Source: Bacteroidota bacterium (GTDB taxonomy: Bacteria > Bacteroidota > Bacteroidia > Flavobacteriales_D > Crocinitomicaceae). Taken from it: a stretch of 64,000 nucleotides of DNA. The stretch covers positions 1 through 64,000 of the forward strand of contig JACPUU010000008.1 of NCBI GenBank assembly GCA_016192075.1, given 5' to 3'. The translations under genes and the position numbers were made by a program. Below, piece after piece: positions 44,474-52,899 of the stretch (within the stretch, counting starts at the first letter, position 1; each line of letters begins with the position of its first letter). The notes beneath the pieces were generated by a model that had not been told where the DNA came from, searched no databases, and saw nothing but the letters and a program-made list of their open reading frames with translations.

Positions 44474-45295
44474 ATGACTGAAATAGATCTCTTTGCCTCA
44501 AACGACCTGGTGGAACTAAAAAAATTCGCGGGCGGTGAATGCCATTTAAAATTTCTTACTCCATTTATCGTTACCGATAAAATCAAGATCAATACCCGGC
44601 TTAATTCATCAGACGATTTAATGAACCTATGCCTGGCGGTTGACGCGTTGCGAAATATGGGAGTGAATTATATCGAAGCATTTATTCCCTACATTCCTTA
44701 TGCCAGGCAAGACCGGGTAATGGTTCCTGGTGAACCTCTTTCTATCAAAGTTTTTGCAAAACTGATCAATAGTCTTTCGCTGAACAAGGTAACTGTATTT
44801 GATGCGCATAGCGATGTCTCAGTGGCATTGATTGACAACTGCAGAAACATTGCGAATTACGAAATGGTAAAACATTTCCTTCAGATTTTGAAACTGAAAG
44901 ATTACACCTTGGTATCACCTGATTTGGGAGCATACAAAAAAATAGACAAGCTGGCTGCACAAATTGGGTACAAAGGCAATATTGCAACAGGTCTCAAAAT
45001 TCGCGATCTCTCGACTGGACAGATAATCAAAAGTGACGTAAACACCGGTGATCTGAAAAACAGACCTTGCATTGTAATAGATGACATCTGTGATGGAGGA
45101 AGAACATTTATCGAACTTGCCGCGGCGTTGAAGGAAAAAAATGCCGGCGATCTGTACTTCATTGCTTCTCATGGAATATTCAGTCACAACGCGTTGGAAC
45201 GTTTAAAAGAATCTGGCTATAAAAACGTATGCAGCTCAAATTCTATTTCTGACATAGAAGAAACTGAATTTTACAAACCCTACAAACTCTTTTAG
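44474..45295 (+). CDS. PRPP-synthetase-like kinase (possible ADP-ribose pyrophosphokinase)
   Basis: The 273-residue protein is short for Prs (about 310). It keeps the two-lobed PRTase layout: PYIPYARQDRV (ATP loop), FDAHSDVSVAL (His of the catalytic site) and CIVIDDICDGGRTFIELA (PRPP-binding loop). Housekeeping Prs has more ATP-site sequence, so this is an accessory copy. In phage NAD+ reconstitution (NARR1) a Prs homologue converts ADP-ribose to ADP-ribose pyrophosphate, which a NAMPT homologue then joins to nicotinamide. The NAMPT-like gene in this operon makes that role possible; ordinary PRPP supply for NAMPT is the alternative. Confidence 0.85.
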   Translation: MTEIDLFASNDLVELKKFAGGECHLKFLTPFIVTDKIKINTRLNSSDDLMNLCLAVDALRNMGVNYIEAFIPYIPYARQDRVMVPGEPLSIKVFAKLINSLSLNKVTVFDAHSDVSVALIDNCRNIANYEMVKHFLQILKLKDYTLVSPDLGAYKKIDKLAAQIGYKGNIATGLKIRDLSTGQIIKSDVNTGDLKNRPCIVIDDICDGGRTFIELAAALKEKNAGDLYFIASHGIFSHNALERLKESGYKNVCSSNSISDIEETEFYKPYKLF

Positions 45296-45296
45296 T

Positions 45297-45833
45297 ATGA
45301 ATTACTCAATAGATTGGTTAAAACAACAGACAAATCTGGAGTTCCTGTTCTTCTGGGGACATCAGCCTTCAAGAGATGGATCAATTATCAAAACCTGTAT
45401 GAGCCAGTGGTGGCCATCTGCTTTCAATGACGGTGAAAATAACTATCTAACCGCTGAACATTATATGATGGCCCAAAAAGCAAAGCTCTTCGGTGACGAA
45501 GAAATTTTCAGCCGCATATTAACTAAAAGTTCTCCAAAAGATGTCAAAGATCTGGGAAGACAAATTAGAAATTTTGATGCTAAAAAATGGGATGCGAACA
45601 AATATGCAATTGTAAAAAGAGGGAATTATTTGAAATTTTCTCAAGACGAACAGTTGCTAAATTTTTTGAAGCAGACTAAAAATAAAATACTCGTTGAAGC
45701 AAGCCCGGTTGATCCAGTATGGGGAATTGGACTGGCTGAAGATGATCCGAAAAGTCTGAATCCATTAGAATGGCAAGGATTAAACTTATTGGGTTTTGCA
45801 TTGATGGAAGTGAGGGATGAGTTAAACAAATAA
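45297..45833 (+). CDS. NADAR-family (YbiA/DUF1768) protein
   Basis: The 178-residue protein has FFWGHQPSRDG, the NYLTAEHYMMAQKAKLFGD helix and VEASPVDPVWGIGL, all NADAR hallmarks. Some NADAR proteins remove ADP-ribose from guanine in DNA and act as antitoxins to DarT-type toxins; YbiA acts on riboflavin-pathway intermediates. In an ADP-ribose operon a de-ADP-ribosylase role is favoured. It starts one base after the prs-like stop. Confidence 0.92.
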   Translation: MNYSIDWLKQQTNLEFLFFWGHQPSRDGSIIKTCMSQWWPSAFNDGENNYLTAEHYMMAQKAKLFGDEEIFSRILTKSSPKDVKDLGRQIRNFDAKKWDANKYAIVKRGNYLKFSQDEQLLNFLKQTKNKILVEASPVDPVWGIGLAEDDPKSLNPLEWQGLNLLGFALMEVRDELNK

Positions 45834-45872
45834 ATTCAATAGAAATTATGACCATTGACAATAAAAGAATAA

Positions 45873-46415
45873 ATGAAAGATATTAAAGAAATAAGTAAGT
45901 TTTTGAGTCTTGTACTCCGGCATCAGCCTGAAAAAATAGGCATTACAATGGATGCCAACGGTTGGGTTAATGTGGATGAACTGATTCAGAAATGCGCTCG
46001 AAGAAAGCAGTTTTTCGATTTTGAAAAACTGGAAGAAGTTGTGGCTACAAATGATAAGCAGCGTTTTGCATTTAATGAGGATTATACCAAAATCAGGGCA
46101 AATCAGGGACACAGTGTTAAAATAGATTTGCTGCTTCAACCAACAGAACCATTGGAATACCTCTATCATGGAACGGTTGATAAATTCATGGCCGCAATCA
46201 AAGTGGAAGGTTTGCAGAAAATGAGTCGCACCCATGTCCACTTGAGCAAAGACCTGGAAACAGCTATTAAAGTAGGCAGTCGTCGCGGTAAACCAATTAT
46301 TCTGACAATTCGCGCTGGTGAAATGCACCGCAACGGTCACCTGTTCTATTTATCCGGAAATGGAGTTTGGTTGTGCGATAACGTTCCGGCACAGTATATA
46401 GAATTCAAGTCATGA
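45873..46415 (+). CDS. kptA: RNA 2'-phosphotransferase
   Basis: KptA/Tpt1 moves the 2'-phosphate of a splice or repair junction onto NAD+, giving ADP-ribose 1'',2''-cyclic phosphate and nicotinamide. The 180-residue protein starts with SKFLSLVLRHQPEKIGI (catalytic Arg-His), then LYHGTVDKF, THVHLSKDLETA and VGSRRGKPIIL (NAD-binding Arg). All four catalytic positions are kept. It links the operon's NAD+ and RNA-repair halves. Its stop overlaps the next gene by 4 bp. Confidence 0.95.
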   Translation: MKDIKEISKFLSLVLRHQPEKIGITMDANGWVNVDELIQKCARRKQFFDFEKLEEVVATNDKQRFAFNEDYTKIRANQGHSVKIDLLLQPTEPLEYLYHGTVDKFMAAIKVEGLQKMSRTHVHLSKDLETAIKVGSRRGKPIILTIRAGEMHRNGHLFYLSGNGVWLCDNVPAQYIEFKS

Positions 46416-46960
46416 ACTTAAGGCAAATAGATACGAACATTTTTACGATTGAGAATTTTCTCAGCCACTCTACCTGTGAAGAGTACATACTTTATAGCGA
46501 GCAAAGAGGTTTTGAAGAGGCGAAAGTTTCGATTGACGGTGAACAACGCATGATGAAAAGTATACGAAATAATTCGCGCATACTGTTTACAGATTCCGGA
46601 TTAGCTGATAAGCTTTGGAATACGGTAAACCCATTTGTTGTCAAAAAATACGGTAATTCGGTCGCTGTTGGACTGAATGAAATGTTCCGGTTTTATAAAT
46701 ATGAACCCGGTCAACGCTTTAAACGGCACCGTGACGGCAACTATATCCGGAATGAACGGGAGGCCAGCTTCTTTACATTGATGATTTATCTGAATAGCAA
46801 TTTTAAGGGCGGTTCAACACGATTCGAAAATGCAGCTATCAAGCCTGAAACAGGTATGGCGCTGATTTTTGAGCATAGCCTTATGCATGAAGGTACTCCA
46901 GTTGAAGAAGGGGTGAAATACGTACTAAGAACAGATATTATGTATAGAATGCCGTTATGA
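46412..46960 (+). CDS. 2-oxoglutarate/Fe(II)-dependent oxygenase (prolyl-4-hydroxylase-like)
   Basis: The 182-residue protein has the double-stranded beta-helix metal triad: H-x-D in FKRHRDGNYI, and the distal His in FEHSLMHEGTPV. The 2OG-binding Arg is in YVLRTDIMYR. Family members hydroxylate proteins or demethylate nucleic acids (AlkB-like). The operon context favours a nucleic-acid or ADP-ribosylation-linked target, but this is inference. It overlaps both neighbours by 4 bp. Confidence 0.9.
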   Translation: MNLRQIDTNIFTIENFLSHSTCEEYILYSEQRGFEEAKVSIDGEQRMMKSIRNNSRILFTDSGLADKLWNTVNPFVVKKYGNSVAVGLNEMFRFYKYEPGQRFKRHRDGNYIRNEREASFFTLMIYLNSNFKGGSTRFENAAIKPETGMALIFEHSLMHEGTPVEEGVKYVLRTDIMYRMPL

Positions 46961-47688
46961 AAAGAACATTGGTAATAGGAGATATTCATGGAGGATACAA
47001 GGCGCTTGTACAATTATTGGAACGTTGCGTCGTAGCGGAAAATGACACTTTAATTTTCCTCGGAGACTATGTTGATGGCTGGAGCGAGTCAGCAAAAGTA
47101 ATTGACTATTTAATGGAGCTGGATAAAAAGTACGCGTGCATTTTCATCAAAGGAAATCACGACCAGTGGTGTGAAGATTGGCTTCGAAACAACAGGGTTG
47201 ATTCAACCTGGTATTTTCACGGTGGGCAGTCTACCATAAATAGCTACAAACAATATTCGCCGGAAAACCAGTTGCAACATCTTACATTCATAGAGCGGAT
47301 GAGAAGTTATTATATAGATGAGCATAAAAATCTGTTTATTCACGCGGGCTTTTCATCCATGCACGGACCTGCTCATGAAACTTACGAATCTAATTATAGC
47401 TGGGACAGAACACTATGGGAGATGGCACTTTGCCTGGATAAAACCCTGGATAAAAATTCACCATTTTTTCCAAAAAGACTGAAACTCTTCAATGAAATTT
47501 TTATTGGTCATACACCAACAACCAATTATAACATTGATACGCCAATTAATGCCATGAATCTTTGGAATGTTGACACGGGCATGGCTTTTACCGGTAAATT
47601 AACTGCTCTTGACCTCGAAACAAAAGTGTTTTGGCAAAGTGACAAGGCCACGGATTTATATCCTGGGGAGAAGGGAAGAAATCCATAA
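46957..47688 (+). CDS. PPP-type metallophosphatase
   Basis: The 243-residue protein has the calcineurin-like motif series GDIHGGYKAL, FLGDYVDGWSES and IKGNHDQWCEDWL, then FIHAGF and IGHTPTTN near the C-terminus. This is the PPP family (PrpE/ApaH/phage-lambda phosphatase type). Likely substrates include phosphoproteins or Np4N and ADP-ribose-phosphate-like compounds. It could clear the cyclic phosphate product of KptA. Translation is coupled to the oxygenase gene. Confidence 0.9.
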   Translation: MKRTLVIGDIHGGYKALVQLLERCVVAENDTLIFLGDYVDGWSESAKVIDYLMELDKKYACIFIKGNHDQWCEDWLRNNRVDSTWYFHGGQSTINSYKQYSPENQLQHLTFIERMRSYYIDEHKNLFIHAGFSSMHGPAHETYESNYSWDRTLWEMALCLDKTLDKNSPFFPKRLKLFNEIFIGHTPTTNYNIDTPINAMNLWNVDTGMAFTGKLTALDLETKVFWQSDKATDLYPGEKGRNP

Positions 47689-47720
47689 GGTTATTTTACC
47701 ATAAAAACAAAAAATTAAAA

Positions 47721-48353
47721 ATGAAATTAGAAAGATATACTGAACAAGTAAAAAGACTTCCAAAGGAAGGAAAACAAATCATAGGGCAAATACAGGAAGG
47801 GAATATTATTGTATACCAGGCATTCAATCCGCTCATTGCAGAATATGCTGTTGAAAATCAAAAATTTGGCGGACCCAATTATAGCTTCAACCGGATGTCA
47901 TGGATCAAACCTGGCTTTCTGTGGATGATGTACAGGGCTGGCTGGGCAAGTAAAGAGCATCAACAAAAAATACTGGCAATAACATTGCCATTGACGCATT
48001 TTAAAACCATTCTCAGCCAGGCAACCATTTCTTCTTACACGGATGAAATTTATGACACGCAGGAGACCTGGAAACAGGAGCTTGAAAAAACAGAAGTACG
48101 GCTGCAGTGGGATCCGGATCACGATCCAAAAGGTGTGAAACAAGTAAGAAAAGCAATTCAACTTGGAATGAAAGGTGAAATCCTTAAAAAATTCTGCACA
48201 GAGTGGATCGTCAAGATTGAAGACATCACACCGTTTGTAAAAAATGAATTTGAAAAAGTACAGGCAAACCGTTTAGATGATCTCCATATTCCCTATGAAG
48301 AATTGATACTGATTGAAGAACAAAAAATTAATCAAAGACTTGGAATACGTTAA
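47721..48353 (+). CDS. DUF4291 family protein
   Basis: The 210-residue protein has VYQAFNPLIAEYAVENQKFG, the signature SFNRMSWIKPGFLWMMYRAGW and ITLPLTHF, and VRLQWDPDHDPKG, all typical of DUF4291. I recall suggestions that this family has an ADP-ribosyltransferase-like fold, but I cannot confirm that here. No activity is established. It keeps company with NAD/ADP-ribose genes in this operon. Confidence 0.85.
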   Translation: MKLERYTEQVKRLPKEGKQIIGQIQEGNIIVYQAFNPLIAEYAVENQKFGGPNYSFNRMSWIKPGFLWMMYRAGWASKEHQQKILAITLPLTHFKTILSQATISSYTDEIYDTQETWKQELEKTEVRLQWDPDHDPKGVKQVRKAIQLGMKGEILKKFCTEWIVKIEDITPFVKNEFEKVQANRLDDLHIPYEELILIEEQKINQRLGIR

Positions 48354-48370
48354 AACTAAAAGCAAAAACT

Positions 48371-49867
48371 ATGAGAATTAACCCGTTAATGCTGATCGAC
48401 TTTTATAAAGCAGATCATCGCCGCCAATATCCTGAAGGAACTGAAATGGTTTACTCCAATTTCACACCACGTAAATCACGCCAGGCGGGAAATGAAAACC
48501 TGGTGTTTTTTGGTCTTCAGTATTTCGTGAAAGAATACCTTGTTAAACAATGGAACGAAGGCTTTTTTAACCGGCCTAAGACAGAAGTACTTTCTGAATA
48601 CAAACGCAGAATGGACAATGCCCTTGGCAAAGACAGCATTCCCATAGAACATATTGGAGAACTGCATGATCTTGGCTATCTTCCATTGATCGTTAAAGGT
48701 TTGCCTGAAGGAACGATCGTATCACCCAAAATTCCTGTTGTTACTGTTTACAATACACAACCGAAATTTTTCTGGCTCACAAACTACCTCGAGTCACTGA
48801 TGTCAGCTATTTTGTGGAAACCTTCAACAAGCGCTACCACCGCATTCCAGTATCGCAAAGTGTTTAACGCTTATGCACGGGAAACGGTAAGTGACAGTAA
48901 CATAGATTTTGTTTTCTGGCAAGGTCATGATTTCAGTTTCCGGGGCATGAGCGGAATTGAAGATGCATGCATCAGTGCAGCCGGACATTTGCTCTCTTTT
49001 TATGGAACGGACACTGTGCCTGCTATCGATTTTCACGAAATATATTACGGCGGAAATTCTGACAAGGAACTCATTGGCGGAAGTGTCCCTGCAACGGAAC
49101 ACTCTGTTATGTGTATGGGAACCAAGGATAATGAGATTGGTACATTTGAACGGTTGATCAGTGAACTTTATCCTTCAGGAATTGTTTCGATTGTATCAGA
49201 TACCTGGGATTTTTGGCAGGTGATTACTGAATATTTACCGGCATTAAAATCAAAAATTCTTGCCCGAAATGGTAAAGTAGTAATCCGGCCTGACAGCGGT
49301 GATCCGGTGAAAATCATTGTTGGAGACAAAGATGCTGAACCGGGTAGTCCTGAATATAAAGGAGCCATTGAATGCATGTGGGAAGTCTTTGGAGGAACAA
49401 CAACTGACAAAGGATACAAACTCCTTGATGCCCACGTTGGTTTAATTTATGGAGACAGCATTACACTTCAACGTCAAACCGCAATTTTAGAAGGTCTTAA
49501 AGAAAAAGGCTTTGCTTCATTTAATGTGGTGCTTGGAATTGGTTCCTATACTTACGAATATGTTACACGCGATACGTACGGTTTTGCAATGAAAGCAACC
49601 TACGGGGAAGTAAGCGGCGAAGGCCGCAATATATTTAAGGATCCAAAAACAGATGACGGAACCAAAAAATCTGCAAAAGGACTACTTGCAGTACACGATG
49701 TAAGCGGTAACCTGAAACTAAAAGATGAATGCACCTGGGAAGAAGAACGACAAGGGCTTTTACAAACTGTCTTCGAAAACGGAAAAATTGTTAACGAACA
49801 ATCCTTGTCAGAAATCAGAAGCAGAATAAATAAACAACTTGAAGTAGCAACCCTGGTCAATGAATAA
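48371..49867 (+). CDS. Nicotinamide phosphoribosyltransferase-like protein
   Basis: The 498-residue, full-length NAMPT homologue has FYKADHRRQYPEGTEMVYSN at the start, FRGMSGIEDACISAAGHLL and YGTDTVPAIDF, the catalytic-His region VPATEHSVMCMG, and RPDSGDPVKI plus LGIGSYTYEYVTRDT near the PRPP-binding part. NAMPT makes NMN from nicotinamide and PRPP. Phage Namat proteins of the same family use ADP-ribose pyrophosphate and make NAD+ directly. A prs-like gene in the same operon leaves both options open. It overlaps the macrodomain gene by 8 bp. Confidence 0.93.
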   Translation: MRINPLMLIDFYKADHRRQYPEGTEMVYSNFTPRKSRQAGNENLVFFGLQYFVKEYLVKQWNEGFFNRPKTEVLSEYKRRMDNALGKDSIPIEHIGELHDLGYLPLIVKGLPEGTIVSPKIPVVTVYNTQPKFFWLTNYLESLMSAILWKPSTSATTAFQYRKVFNAYARETVSDSNIDFVFWQGHDFSFRGMSGIEDACISAAGHLLSFYGTDTVPAIDFHEIYYGGNSDKELIGGSVPATEHSVMCMGTKDNEIGTFERLISELYPSGIVSIVSDTWDFWQVITEYLPALKSKILARNGKVVIRPDSGDPVKIIVGDKDAEPGSPEYKGAIECMWEVFGGTTTDKGYKLLDAHVGLIYGDSITLQRQTAILEGLKEKGFASFNVVLGIGSYTYEYVTRDTYGFAMKATYGEVSGEGRNIFKDPKTDDGTKKSAKGLLAVHDVSGNLKLKDECTWEEERQGLLQTVFENGKIVNEQSLSEIRSRINKQLEVATLVNE

Positions 49868-50381
49868 AATTGAAGTCATACAAGCCGATATTACGCAGCT
49901 CAATGTTGACGCAATTGTCAATGCTGCTAACAAATCTTTAACAGGCGGTGGCGGTGTTGATGGTGCCATTCATAGGGCAGCAGGTATTGAATTGCTTGAT
50001 GCATGCATAAATTTACGGGGTTGCGAAACCGGTCAGTCAAAAATCACCTCCGGATATCAGTTACCTGCTAAATTTATTATTCACACAGTCGGGCCTGTCT
50101 GGTATGGCGGCACAAAAAATGAAGAGGTACTTTTGAGATCGTGTTATTGGACAGCTTTGGAGTTGGCAATAGAGAACGAAATAAAGACCATTGCATTTCC
50201 GGCAATCAGTACCGGAGCGTATCGTTTTCCATTTGACAAAGCAGCAATGATTGCCTTTCAGACAGTCAATGAGTTTCTACAAAAGCATGACGCTATTCAA
50301 AAAGTATTCCTCGTATTTTACAGTAGCACTGACCTGGATAAATTCAAACGTGTCATTCAAAAACAAAATCCAATCTCATAA
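49860..50381 (+). CDS. Macrodomain protein (ADP-ribose/O-acetyl-ADP-ribose hydrolase type)
   Basis: The 173-residue protein starts IEVIQADITQLNVDAIVNAANKSLTGGGGVDGAIHRAAG (shown in parts: ADITQL, NAANKSLTGGGGVDG, AIHRAAG). It ends with FPAISTGAYRFPFDKAA, so it is of the YmdB/MacroD class, with the catalytic Asn and GGGVDGAI loop. These enzymes remove mono-ADP-ribose from proteins or hydrolyse O-acetyl-ADP-ribose, feeding free ADP-ribose back. It is coupled to the NAMPT-like gene. Confidence 0.96.
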   Translation: MNKIEVIQADITQLNVDAIVNAANKSLTGGGGVDGAIHRAAGIELLDACINLRGCETGQSKITSGYQLPAKFIIHTVGPVWYGGTKNEEVLLRSCYWTALELAIENEIKTIAFPAISTGAYRFPFDKAAMIAFQTVNEFLQKHDAIQKVFLVFYSSTDLDKFKRVIQKQNPIS

Positions 50382-50771
50382 ATGCAAACAGTAAAATTAT
50401 ATCGGCCGGTAGGTCAAATTGAATTTGACCTTATAAAAGCATCCGGCAATAAAAAATTCCCTCCCAGGCTTTCATGGCAGCCCATATTCTATCCGGTTCT
50501 GGACTATGAGTATGCCTGTTCTATCGCAAGAGATTGGAATACAAATGACGATGCAAACGGAAGCGTTGGATATGTTACCATGTTTGAAATTCCCATGGAG
50601 TATTTTAATTCATTTGAAGTGCAAAATGTAGGTGCACGAGATCATAATGAACTGTGGGTGCCTGCTGATGAATTAGAAAAATTCAATGAAATGATCATCG
50701 GCGAAATAACAGTTGTTGCTGCATTTTATGGAGATAACTATACAGGAGAAAAGTTACTAATCAAAAACTAA
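50382..50771 (+). CDS. Small ADP-ribosylation-type (ART-like) protein, uncertain
   Basis: The 129-residue protein reads VKLYRPVGQIEFDLIKASG, FPPRLSWQPIFYPVLDYEYA, ARDWNT and HNELWVPADELEKFNEMIIG. The R/H-Y-x-E order of these segments resembles compact ADP-ribosyltransferase folds, and similar proteins are often labelled ADP-ribosylation/crystallin J1 in annotations. The ELW-PA-E-L segment could hold the catalytic Glu. I cannot say whether it is a transferase, a hydrolase or a binding module. It begins directly after the macrodomain stop. Confidence 0.6.
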   Translation: MQTVKLYRPVGQIEFDLIKASGNKKFPPRLSWQPIFYPVLDYEYACSIARDWNTNDDANGSVGYVTMFEIPMEYFNSFEVQNVGARDHNELWVPADELEKFNEMIIGEITVVAAFYGDNYTGEKLLIKN

Positions 50772-50776
50772 AAACT

Positions 50777-51787
50777 ATGTTCGGAATAAATTACATCAAA
50801 TTTGATTCAATGACACATGTCATTCATTTCAAAAATGGCCAGATCCAAAAGGAAGGTCGGGGGCTATCCTTTTTTTACTTTGCACCCACAAGTTCGATTG
50901 CTGCAATTCCAATGGGAAGTAACGATTTACCTTTCATCTTTAACGAAACAACCAGTGATTACCAGAGCATTTCCATTCAAGGACAGGTTACTTATAAAAT
51001 TGGAAATCCAAAACAACTGGCTGAATTGCTTGACTTTACTGTAAACGCCAATGGTGTCAACAAAAAGAATGAAAGTGAAAAATTAAATCAGCGGATCATA
51101 AATGAAGCACAAACCTCTACTTCGTCATTCATTCACAAACTTGGTTTAAAAGAAGCAATACGCTCTGCAAAGCAAATTGAAGAAAAAATAACGGAAGGAT
51201 TAAAATCTTCGCCTGCTTTAGCGATTTTGGGGATTGATATTTTAAGTATCAGTGTTTTGGCGATTAAAGCAAGCCCTGAAATGACGAGAGCCTTAGAGAC
51301 AGAGACAAGAGAAAAGCTTCAACAGGATGCTGACCAGGCTATTTACGAACGCAGAAATTTTGCGGTGGAACAGGAGCGAAAAATTAAAGAAACAGAATTG
51401 AATACAGAGATTGCCATAGAAGAAAAGAAAAAGCAAATTGATGAGAAACGCATGGAGACTGAAATTCAACAAGCGGACAATGATCAAAAGCTTCGGGAGA
51501 TGAAAGTGAAGGCTGATATTTCTGTTGAAAATCAGCGTAAACTCTTGATTGATCAGAAAACCGCTAACGACCGGAAAGAGGCAGAAACACAAGGATTTGT
51601 TGTAGAGACAACGTTAAAACCATATAAAGATATTGATTGGAAAACGCTGACGGCCTTAAATAATAACCCTGATCCAAGATTCAATATTGCCCTTGCTTTC
51701 CGTGAACTTGCTGAAAATGCAGATAAAATTGGTAATTTGAATATCAGTCCTGAATTGTTGGATTCGTTGTTGTCAGAAAAGAAATAA
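50777..51787 (+). CDS. SPFH/band-7 domain protein
   Basis: The 336-residue protein has an SPFH domain (about 20-175, ISIQGQVTYKIGNPKQL, GIDILSISVLAIKASPEM) and a long charged coiled coil (about 178-270, EQERKIKETELNTEIAIEEK). There is no membrane helix, so it is probably a cytosolic or peripheral scaffold. It is translationally joined (1-bp overlap) to the NAD-kinase-like gene, suggesting a physical complex. Confidence 0.88.
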   Translation: MFGINYIKFDSMTHVIHFKNGQIQKEGRGLSFFYFAPTSSIAAIPMGSNDLPFIFNETTSDYQSISIQGQVTYKIGNPKQLAELLDFTVNANGVNKKNESEKLNQRIINEAQTSTSSFIHKLGLKEAIRSAKQIEEKITEGLKSSPALAILGIDILSISVLAIKASPEMTRALETETREKLQQDADQAIYERRNFAVEQERKIKETELNTEIAIEEKKKQIDEKRMETEIQQADNDQKLREMKVKADISVENQRKLLIDQKTANDRKEAETQGFVVETTLKPYKDIDWKTLTALNNNPDPRFNIALAFRELAENADKIGNLNISPELLDSLLSEKK

Positions 51788-52713
51788 TGGAATTTGAATA
51801 CGCCATAATTGTCAAAAACAAAACCAGGCTCGAAACCCTGGTTGAGCGCTTCAATACTGCTAACCAGGCCCGGTTTTATATTGAACGCTCAGGAGGTAAT
51901 TGGATGGATTATGAGATTGAACACAACAATTTTCATGAATCGCTAACAGCAGTTCAACGGCAACTTTCTACGGTTATCAAGAATAAATTAATTGACCGGA
52001 GTTTTTTGCCTTCTTTTCTTTTTAATAAAAAACAATTGGTCATTGTTATTGGCCAGGACGGGTTAGTTGCAAATACCGCAAAGTATGTGGACGAAATTCC
52101 AATGGTCGCAGTTAATCCTGACGTAGCCCGCTATGACGGGGTTCTTTTGCCGTTTAATCCGGAAAATTTTATCCATGGAGTAAAACAGGTCTTAAAAAAC
52201 GAGTATCATTTTTCAATGGCGACGTTGGCCGAAGCCAAATTGAATGATGGTCAACGAATCCTGGCGTTCAACGAATTGTTTATTGGCGCGTCTTCACACG
52301 TTTCTGCGCGGTACAAAATCAATCACGGAAAAAAATCAGAGGAACATTCTTCGTCCGGTATTATTGTATCTACAAAATCCGGCTCATCGGGTTGGCTAAG
52401 TTCAATATTCAATATGACCTGCGGAATGAATCGTTTTCTAAAAGGAGGAACAGCTGATTCAAGTGATTTTTCAATAAATGATAATCAATTGATGTTTGTT
52501 GTGAGAGAACCCTTTCTAAGTAAAAAAACGCAATCGGGTATAGTGACCGGACTAATTGATTCAAAATCAACGCTAGAGATTGAATCTTTAATGCCGGTAA
52601 ACGGTGTCATATTCTCAGATGGAATTGAAAGCGATTTTCTGAACTTCAATTCGGGTTCAATTGTTACTATTGGAACTGCTCAGGAAAAAGCTAAAATTGT
52701 TTTACCGCGCTGA
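51787..52713 (+). CDS. NAD-kinase-like protein
   Basis: The 308-residue protein looks like a NAD/diacylglycerol-kinase fold: IVIGQDGLVANTAKYV stands where NAD kinases have GGDGT, FNELFIGASS matches the NE region, and IVSTKSGSSGWLSS matches the STPTGSTAY loop. The first Gly of the GGDG motif is changed to Gln, so activity or substrate may differ. It could phosphorylate NAD+, ADP-ribose or a sphingosine-like lipid, or only bind nucleotides. It is the last gene of the operon. Confidence 0.78.
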   Translation: MEFEYAIIVKNKTRLETLVERFNTANQARFYIERSGGNWMDYEIEHNNFHESLTAVQRQLSTVIKNKLIDRSFLPSFLFNKKQLVIVIGQDGLVANTAKYVDEIPMVAVNPDVARYDGVLLPFNPENFIHGVKQVLKNEYHFSMATLAEAKLNDGQRILAFNELFIGASSHVSARYKINHGKKSEEHSSSGIIVSTKSGSSGWLSSIFNMTCGMNRFLKGGTADSSDFSINDNQLMFVVREPFLSKKTQSGIVTGLIDSKSTLEIESLMPVNGVIFSDGIESDFLNFNSGSIVTIGTAQEKAKIVLPR

Positions 52714-52899
52714 GCGGGTTGCCAGAAAGCAAATGGATCACAATATAAAACCGCTAATTTTGACCATTACCAAATATTCTTTGCAGACAATATAAATGCA
52801 CCGGTATCCATAGAATTACACAGTAAAATCCACTATTTTCAATCACATTTCCCCTGAACCTTTCTCACCGCTGGTTGTATTAAACAGCAAAACAGAATC

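Noticed and set aside
52714-52760. Terminator of the NAD/ADP-ribose operon
   Set aside because: AGCGGGTT and AAAACCGCT can pair only across a 30-nt loop with mismatches, so it is too weak to call.
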